Shown one piece after another: positions 14,486-20,858 of a stretch of 20,858 bases of DNA. The notes under the pieces were generated by a model, which saw nothing but the letters and a program-made list of their open reading frames with translations, was not told where the DNA came from and made no database searches. The position numbers and the translations under genes were made by a program. Source of the stretch: Phycisphaerae bacterium (GTDB taxonomy: Bacteria > Planctomycetota > Phycisphaerae > Sedimentisphaerales > Anaerohalosphaeraceae); the NCBI GenBank assembly GCA_007121565.1, contig SKKI01000054.1, forward strand, positions 1-20,858, written 5' to 3'. The first letter of the stretch is position 1; each line of letters begins with the position of its first letter.

Positions 14486-15890
14486 ACAACCCATCCTTTG
14501 CCGTCCGCACATCCGTCCTGCCGGCGGACAGGTTGAGCTGTCGGCGCTGATGCGCATCATTGCCGGCAAACACGGCCCGGCGATTTTGGGCGGCAATCCG
14601 TCGGTGCGGGGCGTGAGCATTTTTGCCGCCGAGCCGGTTGAGGTCTTTGAGTTTCATCTCAGCGAGAACGAGCCGTTTGAAAAGCTCGGCCGCGTTTTAT
14701 CCAGATACCGCACGCCGGATGACACGCACCTGCCCGCCGGTGTCTTTAGCGGCGGCTGGATCGGCTTTTTCGGCTATGAACTGGGACGCTTCATCGAGAC
14801 ATTGCCGCAGCAGGCCACCGACGACATCGACCTGCCGGTTATTCGCCTGGGGTTTTATGATAAGGCGATCCTTTACGACCATCAGCGGGACACATTTTCC
14901 TTTGTCGCTGTTGACATGCAGGGCCGCCCGGTCGAGCAGAAATTTGCCGCGCTGGCCGACTGGTTCGCCCGGGCAAAGCAACATCCCGATTCGACCGAGT
15001 CGACTGATGTGCCTGCTGTCCAGTGCGATGTCCCAGACGTTGGAGCCAATATGTCACAGGAGCAGTATTTTGACGCGCTCGCTCAGATTCATCGCCATAT
15101 CACCGACGGCGACGTGTATCAGATCAATCTTTCCCGCCGATTTTCGATGCCGTTTTTCGCCGGCGCTGCTGAGCTGTTTGGCCTGCTCAATCGCAACAAT
15201 CCCAGCCCGTATGCGGCCTATCTGGCCTGGGGCCGCTCGGCGGTGGTCAGCGCCTCGCCGGAGTTGTTTTTAGAGGCCCGGGGCGACCGCATTCGAACCT
15301 GCCCGATCAAAGGCACCCGCCCGCGCAACGGCGCCCTGCCGGATGAGGCGCCGGCCAATCGCGCGCAGTTTAACACATTGGTCCAAAGCGAAAAAGATCA
15401 AGCCGAGCTGGCAATGATTGTCGACCTGCTGCGCAATGACCTGGCGCAGGTGTGTGTGCCCGGCAGCCGATACGTCTCCTGCGCCCGCCGCATTGAGGCC
15501 TTCCCCACGGTCTATCACGCCGTTGCGACCATTGAGGGCACACTGGCCGCCCCGCCCGGCCCGCAGCGCGTCGAAGCCCTGCTGCGGGCGACCTTTCCCG
15601 GCGGCTCGATCACCGGCGCGCCTAAGATCAGCGCGATGGAAATCATCGACGCCCTCGAGCCGACCGCCCGCAGCGTCTATACCGGCGCCATCGGCTGGAT
15701 CGGGCTGAACTTCGATCTGTGTCTGAACATCGCCATTCGAACCGTCCTGATCCGCAGCGGCACGGCCTACGTCCAGACCGGCGGCGGCATCGTCGCCGAT
15801 TCCGACCCGCAGGCCGAATGGGACGAAACCCTGACCAAAGCAGATGCACTGCTGGCCTGCATCCAACAGAGCGGTAAACAGTTGCCTTAA
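14469..15890 (+). CDS. pabB: Aminodeoxychorismate synthase component I
   Basis: PabB converts chorismate and ammonia to 4-amino-4-deoxychorismate, the precursor of p-aminobenzoate and folate. The chorismate-binding domain fills the C-terminal part. PIKGTRPR at about 279-286 contains the lysine (Lys281) that distinguishes PabB from TrpE, where PIAGT is usual. SASPELFL, FPGGSITGAPK and GAIGWIG are further conserved segments. At 473 aa it is full length. An earlier TTG at 14448 is possible, but ATG 14469 is more likely; the 5' end overlaps deoC. The glutaminase partner PabA is not in the window. Its stop codon overlaps that of the convergent isomerase gene. Confidence 0.93.
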   Translation: MTVQTEQPILCRPHIRPAGGQVELSALMRIIAGKHGPAILGGNPSVRGVSIFAAEPVEVFEFHLSENEPFEKLGRVLSRYRTPDDTHLPAGVFSGGWIGFFGYELGRFIETLPQQATDDIDLPVIRLGFYDKAILYDHQRDTFSFVAVDMQGRPVEQKFAALADWFARAKQHPDSTESTDVPAVQCDVPDVGANMSQEQYFDALAQIHRHITDGDVYQINLSRRFSMPFFAGAAELFGLLNRNNPSPYAAYLAWGRSAVVSASPELFLEARGDRIRTCPIKGTRPRNGALPDEAPANRAQFNTLVQSEKDQAELAMIVDLLRNDLAQVCVPGSRYVSCARRIEAFPTVYHAVATIEGTLAAPPGPQRVEALLRATFPGGSITGAPKISAMEIIDALEPTARSVYTGAIGWIGLNFDLCLNIAIRTVLIRSGTAYVQTGGGIVADSDPQAEWDETLTKADALLACIQQSGKQLP

Positions 15891-16930
15891 GGCGTCATCT
15901 GGGGCATGCCGCCGGGTTGGGCGCCTGACTGACGCAGTTGTTTTTCCGACTCGGAAAATTCGATGTCGGCGTCGGCATGCAACTTTTCGATGTAATCTTC
16001 CCAGAACCGCCCGCGCTTCTGCCGGACCAGGTAATCTCTGATAACCGGTTCGGCGTCCTCAAAAGACCGTTTGACGGCATCGATATGGTCGCGTTTTTTG
16101 ATGATGTGGTAGCCGTACATCGTTTCGACCAGATCACTGATCTGCCCCTCTTCGAGGGTGAAAGCAACCTGTTCAAACTCCGGCACCATCTGACCGCGGG
16201 GGAACGTATACTCTCCACCCTGATCTTTGGAGCCGGGATCTTCGGAATAGGCGCGTACCAGTTCGGCGAAATCTTCGCCGTCTCTGGCCTTTTGCAGGAC
16301 ATCCTCAGCCAGGCGGAGCGCCTCGGCCTTCTGCTGCTCGGTTTTATCCTGGGTTAAGATCAGGATATGAGCGACGCGGACCTGTTCGGGCTGTTCAAAA
16401 TGCTGAGGATTTTCATCGTAAAATGACCGAACCGCCTCGTCGTCGATATCGTTATCTTCCATTTCCTCTTCAATCAGGGCTTCAATTTGAAGACGCAGGC
16501 GAATCTGCTTTTCCAGATCGTCCATAGTCATCCCATAGCGAGCGACCTCGGCCTGCAATTGTTCGGGGTCAAGGTTCTGACTGGCGGCAATCTGGGCAAT
16601 TTCCTCCTGAACAGATTCATCGCCGATGGCAATCTCTTTGTCAGCCAGTTTCTCTTCGATCAGGGCCTGCTGGATGATCATATCCACCACGCCGATACGA
16701 ATCTGGTTGCGCATCCATTCGTTGATTTCCATCCCCGACGGCATCTGTCGGGCCTGGGCTTGAATCTGCTTTTGGGTTTCGTCGGCGACGTATTGCTCGG
16801 TGATCTCCTTGCCGTTGACCGTGACCACAATCGCTTCAGGGTCGGCATTGTCCTGAGCGTTTACCGCCGTGGGACAGGCCATTAACCCCGCCATCAGGAC
16901 GACAGCCAACAATCCTGTGAACACTTTCAT
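15887..16930 (-). CDS. Parvulin-type peptidylprolyl isomerase, SurA/PrsA-like, exported
   Basis: The 347-aa protein has a signal peptide (basic MK, hydrophobic 5-19). LMAC at 16-19 could be a lipobox, giving a lipoprotein cleaved before Cys19; alternatively signal peptidase I cuts after VNA near 25. A helical SurA-N-like chaperone region (about 30-165) is followed by a PpiC domain at 182-280, with VAHILILT, FAELVRAYSEDPGSKDQGGE and GYHIIKKRD. It probably helps fold exported or outer-membrane proteins. The C-terminus is rich in Gln, Pro and Met. Shine-Dalgarno GAGAGG (16939-16944) stands 8 nt before the ATG. It lies downstream of ruvB but has its own promoter candidate. Confidence 0.92.
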   Translation of the reverse strand: MKVFTGLLAVVLMAGLMACPTAVNAQDNADPEAIVVTVNGKEITEQYVADETQKQIQAQARQMPSGMEINEWMRNQIRIGVVDMIIQQALIEEKLADKEIAIGDESVQEEIAQIAASQNLDPEQLQAEVARYGMTMDDLEKQIRLRLQIEALIEEEMEDNDIDDEAVRSFYDENPQHFEQPEQVRVAHILILTQDKTEQQKAEALRLAEDVLQKARDGEDFAELVRAYSEDPGSKDQGGEYTFPRGQMVPEFEQVAFTLEEGQISDLVETMYGYHIIKKRDHIDAVKRSFEDAEPVIRDYLVRQKRGRFWEDYIEKLHADADIEFSESEKQLRQSGAQPGGMPQMTP

Positions 16931-16981
16931 AGTAATATCCTCTCAAAAAAACAAAGTTTATCCAAAACCTCTAAGTAAGAC

Positions 16982-17010
16982 TATTTTCCCCGGACCGTTG
17001 CGAATGTCAA
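16982..17010 (-). promoter_or_regulatory. Possible promoter of the peptidylprolyl isomerase gene
   Basis: A perfect TTGACA (17005-17010, minus strand) with AAAATA 17 nt away (16982-16987) could drive the gene with a leader of about 45 nt. The -10 box is poor. Confidence 0.35.
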
Positions 17011-17127
17011 GGGGATTTTCGATCAAGCCGGCAGTCCTTGTGCTTGCGTCATTTGCACGTACTCATTAACAACTTTTACGACTGAAATCTCGGTGATATT
17101 GCCAATTTTTCAAAAATGTCATGTTTT

Positions 17128-18177
<1,050 letters not shown>

Positions 18178-18184
18178 ATAACCA

Positions 18185-18212
18185 AGTTAAAAGTTAAATA
18201 TCAAAAATCAAA
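18185..18212 (-). repeat. Imperfect period-7 tandem repeat just upstream of ruvB
   Basis: On the plus strand four heptamers follow one another: AGTTAAA twice, then TATCAAA and AATCAAA. The array begins 8 nt from the ruvB ATG and shares only its period, not its sequence, with the array at 18242-18297. Confidence 0.5.
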
Positions 18213-18224
18213 ATTAATGAAGTC

Positions 18225-18239
18225 CGGGCCTACGGCCCG
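18225..18239. repeat. Perfect hairpin between ruvA and ruvB
   Basis: CGGGCC and GGCCCG form a 6-bp GC-only stem around TAC. There is no T-tract on either side, so it is not a standard terminator. The short triloop and GGGCC/GGCCC core resemble the hairpins at 19842-19890, so it may belong to a family of small intergenic repeats. Confidence 0.5.
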
Positions 18240-18241
18240 TC

Positions 18242-18297
18242 CACATTTCACATTTCACATTTTACATTTTACATTTTACATTTTACATTTTACATTG
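18242..18297 (+). repeat. Eight-copy heptanucleotide tandem repeat (YACATTT) between ruvA and ruvB
   Basis: Eight heptamers in perfect register: CACATTT three times, TACATTT four times and a last TACATTG. The array starts 3 nt beyond the ruvA stop codon and lies in the intercistronic leader of ruvB. On the coding strand each unit reads AAATGTA or AAATGTG, so ATG triplets recur in shifting frames. Such runs can gain or lose copies by slippage. Confidence 0.9.
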
Positions 18298-18300
18298 ATC

Positions 18301-18927
18301 TTACGCTTCGATGCCTTGCTTAACGCGATAGACCAGCGGGACAAGCTCCTCGGCGGTGGTGATCTCGGGGTGCTTTCGACACGTCAACTCGATCAGCTCC
18401 ATCGCCTCGGGGCGTTTTTCGCCCCAGGCGATCAGGATTTCGAGGGCCTCGGTCTGGAATACGCTGAAGGCGACCCGTTTTGTGGGCTCGGCGGTCTCGT
18501 GGGCATAGCGGGTCAGCTTGCCGCTCAGTTCGGCGACGATCATCTGGGCCATTTTCTTGCCGATGCCCGGCAGGGTGGCCAGCAGCTTTTCGTCGCCGCT
18601 TTCGATCGCCCCGGCGATGCTCTCGACCGGCAGCGCCAGGGATTTGAGGGCCTTTTTGATGCCCATCCCTTTGACGCTGGTATAGGTGGCGAAGAATTCG
18701 CGCTGCCCGCGATCCAGAAAGCCCACCATTCGCGGAATGAGATTGCCTCCGCCCAGCGTGCCTTCGTAATATTCGAACGTACTCAGCGTTACCGGCTGGC
18801 CCAACTGCCCGCCAAGCTGAGCAACCGCAAAGCCCGGCAGCATCACCTCATAACAGAGCGGCCCGGCCTGTATACAGGCGCTGTCTTCATCCAGAGCGAT
18901 TAAGTTGCCTTCAATCTGTGCGATCAT
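18301..18927 (-). CDS. ruvA: Holliday junction DNA helicase subunit RuvA
   Basis: RuvA binds the four-way junction as a tetramer and loads RuvB. The 208-aa protein has the N-terminal OB fold (about 1-65) starting MIAQIEGNLIALDED. Two helix-hairpin-helix regions follow, the second being LATLPGIGKKMAQMIVAEL (113-131). The C-terminal RuvB-contacting domain is at about 155-208. Length is normal. It reads into ruvB. No Shine-Dalgarno or convincing promoter was found upstream of ATG 18927. The 217 nt between it and the ThyX-like gene hold nothing I can assign, apart from a weak 5-bp GGCCC/GGGCC hairpin at 19102-19116. Confidence 0.96.
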   Translation of the reverse strand: MIAQIEGNLIALDEDSACIQAGPLCYEVMLPGFAVAQLGGQLGQPVTLSTFEYYEGTLGGGNLIPRMVGFLDRGQREFFATYTSVKGMGIKKALKSLALPVESIAGAIESGDEKLLATLPGIGKKMAQMIVAELSGKLTRYAHETAEPTKRVAFSVFQTEALEILIAWGEKRPEAMELIELTCRKHPEITTAEELVPLVYRVKQGIEA

Positions 18928-19144
18928 CCCATAACCTGAATATATAAAGCCTCACATGAAAAACCATCCGCCAGCCCGATAAACCGTTATTTTAATCGCC
19001 TTGAGGTGCAATTCAAGATTATTATGGCAGGCGTCAAAGACCAGGTTTTACCAACTGTATTCTATCAGAAACTATACTGCTGCGGCATTGGCCACAATAA
19101 CGGCCCCGTATGGGCCTCCATGTTCAGCAAAAGGAGCCTGACGC

Positions 19145-19744
19145 TTATACCTTCTCGGCTTTTTTTCTCAGGCCCGGCAGCAGTTCGGGATGCTCGACCT
19201 GCTCGAGGGTCTGGGCGATAAAGGCCTTCCAATGCGGCAGGCGGTGGCTGCGGCGCTGGAGGATGATGTTGCGCAGCGTCTTATAGCTCATACACCAAAG
19301 CCGCGTCTGCAGGAAGCCCTCGGGCAGGCGTTTCTTGACCCCGATGATATCGTTGCCGGCCGCAGCGGCATAAATGGCCCCAAGCGTATCGAGCGAGCAG
19401 GCGTCCGATTCAAAATTTTGCTGCAAAAACGAATTCACCGCATCCGGATCGTTCATATCAACGGCCAGCAGTTCCTGGGTCAGCGTGTGCATGGTGCTTT
19501 CGGACTGCTTGGTCGACAGGCGGAACGTGTCGGCCTCCTGCCACCAGTAGCGCGGCGCGCGGACATCCAGCCAGAGGAGGATGCTCTCGAGAAATTTGTT
19601 GTGGCCGCCGTCCATCTCGGCCAGCTTTTGAGCGACATCGGCCATTTTTTCCACAGACTGCTTTTTGTTATGCGCCAGTCCGTGCAGGGCGGCCGTATAG
19701 CCGGACTCCTCAATTTTTGTTACGTTCATATATGTTACAGGCAT
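19145..19744 (-). CDS. ThyX-fold-like protein lacking the canonical ThyX motif
   Basis: The 199-aa protein resembles a group of short, mostly uncharacterised and phage-associated proteins distantly like flavin-dependent thymidylate synthase. GGHNKFLESILLWLD (46-60) occupies the place of the ThyX HxSxFEH region. RYWWQEADTFR with KQSESTMHTL (65-88) lies where ThyX has RHRxxSxNExSxRY. LPEGFLQTRLWCMSYKTL (140-157) followed by ILQRRSHRLPHW parallels the LP-T-NARSL-HFLxLR-QWE tail of ThyX. The key RHR triad is not preserved, so thymidylate synthase activity is doubtful. A strong Shine-Dalgarno AAGGAG (19750-19755) five bases from the ATG supports the start. It stands alone between ruvA and maf. Confidence 0.6.
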   Translation of the reverse strand: MPVTYMNVTKIEESGYTAALHGLAHNKKQSVEKMADVAQKLAEMDGGHNKFLESILLWLDVRAPRYWWQEADTFRLSTKQSESTMHTLTQELLAVDMNDPDAVNSFLQQNFESDACSLDTLGAIYAAAAGNDIIGVKKRLPEGFLQTRLWCMSYKTLRNIILQRRSHRLPHWKAFIAQTLEQVEHPELLPGLRKKAEKV

Positions 19745-19841
19745 AGAAACTCCTTATTTACAAAATCGATCATTCTTTTCATACCCGTTTGGCCTGTTTT
19801 CGGCAAGCAAAATACAGAAGGCAATCTCTAATAATTCGTAG

Positions 19842-19860
19842 CACGGGCATCTTGCCCGTG
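19842..19860. repeat. Intergenic hairpin repeat, copy 1
   Basis: CACGGGCA-TCT-TGCCCGTG is a perfect 8-bp stem with a three-base loop, embedded in CGTAG...GAAATTTG. The same flank and loop recur in the next copy 13 nt later. Confidence 0.75.
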
Positions 19861-19873
19861 AAATTTGTGTCGT

Positions 19874-19890
19874 ACGGCCATCTTGGCCGT
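19874..19890. repeat. Intergenic hairpin repeat, copy 2
   Basis: ACGGCCA-TCT-TGGCCGT repeats copy 1 with the same CGT...GAAAT flanks. One stem pair has changed from G-C to C-G on both sides, so pairing is kept. Confidence 0.75.
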
Positions 19891-19934
19891 GAAATATTCA
19901 ATCTTTAGAAGTTGCCAGAAAATATGAATTTGAC

Positions 19935-19962
19935 TTGGCTATTTGGCCGTCTTGGCTACAAT
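19935..19962 (+). promoter_or_regulatory. maf promoter, predicted leaderless start
   Basis: TTGGCT (19935-19940), a 16-nt spacer and TACAAT (19957-19962) end 7 nt before the ATG at 19970. The layout is the same as at tatD, mutS and psd. Confidence 0.5.
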
Positions 19963-19969
19963 TTGAGTG

Positions 19970-20584
19970 ATGCACTTGCCCAATCACAGTCAATTTATTC
20001 TGGCGTCCGTATCGCCGCGGCGGCGTCGGCTTTTGCAGCAGGCCGGCTATCAGTTTGAGGTTGTGCCCTCGGCGGTGGATGAGACGGCCGCTGAGGCGAC
20101 CGCGACCGACTCGGAGCTGCTCAGCCGCCGGCTTGCCCTGGCCAAGGCCCGGGATGTGGCCGAGCGCTTTGCCGACCGGCTTGTGCTCGGGGCCGATACC
20201 GTGGTCGACGCCGACGGGCATATCATCGGCAAGGCCCTCGACGCCGCCGATGCCGAGCGGATCACACGTCGGCTGTTCAGCGGGCCGCATAAGGTCATCA
20301 CCGGCGTGGCGCTGGTCTGGGCGGTTAGGAACATCGAGATCGTCGAGGCCGACAGCACAACCGTCTACCCGAATCCGCTGAGCGAGGCACAAATCGCCGA
20401 GCACATCGCCGGCGGCGGGTGGCAGGGCAAGGCCGGCGCGTACGGCATTCAGGAAACCGGCGATGCTTTTGTCCAGCGCATCGAGGGGTCGTTTACCAAT
20501 GTAATGGGACTGCCGATGGAGCGGATTGAACGGTTGCTGTCCGCACTGGACATCTATCCACACCGGCGCGGGGCCGATGGATGA
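19970..20584 (+). CDS. maf: Maf family nucleoside triphosphate pyrophosphatase
   Basis: Maf proteins hydrolyse non-canonical or surplus nucleoside triphosphates to monophosphates and are linked to division arrest in some bacteria. This 204-aa copy has ILASVSPRRRRLL near the N-terminus (the SxSPRR substrate loop), LVLGADTVVDADG with the catalytic aspartate, and GKAGAYGIQETG with the conserved GKAG-YGIQ segment. Whether it belongs to the dTTP/UTP or the m7GTP subgroup cannot be settled by eye. A GTG at 19967 is in frame, but ATG 19970 is preferred given the promoter spacing. No Shine-Dalgarno is visible. It appears monocistronic. Confidence 0.94.
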   Translation: MHLPNHSQFILASVSPRRRRLLQQAGYQFEVVPSAVDETAAEATATDSELLSRRLALAKARDVAERFADRLVLGADTVVDADGHIIGKALDAADAERITRRLFSGPHKVITGVALVWAVRNIEIVEADSTTVYPNPLSEAQIAEHIAGGGWQGKAGAYGIQETGDAFVQRIEGSFTNVMGLPMERIERLLSALDIYPHRRGADG

Positions 20585-20830
20585 ATTGATGCCAAAAAAA
20601 CAAAGTCTTGCCATAAAGAAAGAATGTCGCGCGAAAACGGCAAATGGCTTGACACGATTCGAGGCTTAAAGATGCCTGTAACCCAAATTTCTCACTTGGG
20701 GGGTCAAAATCATTAGAAATACAAATACTTTTTGGCTCAAGAGGGGCGCGCATTGATTTTTGGTTTGATTGGCGATAGGATAATGGCGGTTGAATGAGTA
20801 TTTCAGACGGGAAAGGACAGCAGCGCAGCA

Positions 20831-20858
20831 TGAAAAAGACAGCGGTGATTATTTGTGC
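20831..20858 (+). CDS. Start of an unidentified gene (truncated by window edge)
   Basis: ATG at 20831 opens a frame reading MKKTAVIIC before the window ends. A basic start followed by hydrophobic residues could be a signal sequence or a first beta strand. AAAGGAC lies about 11 nt upstream as a poorly spaced Shine-Dalgarno. The 246 nt between maf and this ATG show no other gene or clear signal. Confidence 0.35.

Noticed and set aside
18242..18297. CRISPR array
   Set aside because: The units are 7 bp and contiguous, with no spacers and no cas genes nearby. It is a simple tandem repeat.
19102..19116. GGCCC/GGGCC hairpin downstream of the ThyX-like gene as a terminator
   Set aside because: Five pairs without a T-run on either side.
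19006..19221. Plus-strand 71-codon frame between ruvA and the ThyX-like gene
   Set aside because: It overlaps the 3' end of the ThyX-like gene on the other strand, has no Shine-Dalgarno and no recognisable sequence.
20493..20831. Minus-strand 112-codon frame after maf
   Set aside because: It overlaps the end of maf and has no motif, no ribosome site and unusual composition.

Overview
The window looks like chromosomal DNA of a bacterium with fairly high GC. Compact housekeeping genes lie on both strands, with short AT-rich gaps between them. My best guess is Planctomycetota, perhaps an anaerobic Phycisphaerae/Sedimentisphaerales-type lineage. That is inferred from overall protein character, a rubrerythrin, a lineage-specific-looking membrane/TPR protein and small intergenic hairpin repeats; it is not proven. 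Products named here rest on motifs read by eye, without database searches.

Layout from left to right. (1) 1-337: the 5' end of an IS4/IS1634-type transposase runs off the left edge. It appears to interrupt a MNT-type nucleotidyltransferase gene, of which only the N-terminal part remains. (2) 379-3812, minus strand: tatD then mutS, each with a consensus-like promoter whose -10 box ends 7-8 nt before the ATG. (3) 4032-4709, plus: a rubrerythrin with a Tat signal, behind a good promoter and Shine-Dalgarno. (4) 4816-6400, minus: overlapping psd-pssA, the phosphatidylethanolamine branch. (5) 6546-8423, minus: a 625-aa protein with an N-terminal membrane domain and a TPR-like C-terminal half. (6) 8657-11264, plus: rpmE with promoter and probable terminator, prfA, then an unusual fusion of a degenerate P-loop kinase-like domain with a nucleoside-deoxyribosyltransferase-like domain. 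(7) 11274-12503, minus: an AT-richer AAA/DUF4143 ATPase whose promoter overlaps one of two similar palindromes. (8) 12723-15890, plus: a coupled cluster of methyltransferase, deoC and pabB. (9) 15887-18927, minus: a parvulin-type prolyl isomerase convergent with pabB (stop codons overlap), then ruvB and ruvA separated by period-7 tandem repeats and a hairpin. (10) 19145-19744, minus: a divergent ThyX-like protein. (11) 19970-20584, plus: maf, preceded by two hairpin repeats with a compensatory base change. (12) The first codons of another gene sit at the right edge.

Most genes serve DNA repair and recombination (mutS, ruvA, ruvB), translation (rpmE, prfA), phospholipid synthesis (psd, pssA), folate (pabB) and nucleotide metabolism or house-cleaning (deoC, maf, possibly the ThyX-like protein and the P-loop/NDT fusion).

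The most interesting signals are: the recurrent promoter layout that predicts leaderless mRNAs; the period-7 intergenic arrays; the twin-palindrome operator of the DUF4143 ATPase; the P-loop/NDT-like fusion; and the ThyX-like protein without the canonical ThyX motif. I see no CRISPR array, rRNA, tRNA or complete phage. No gene-free stretch exceeds 300 bases.
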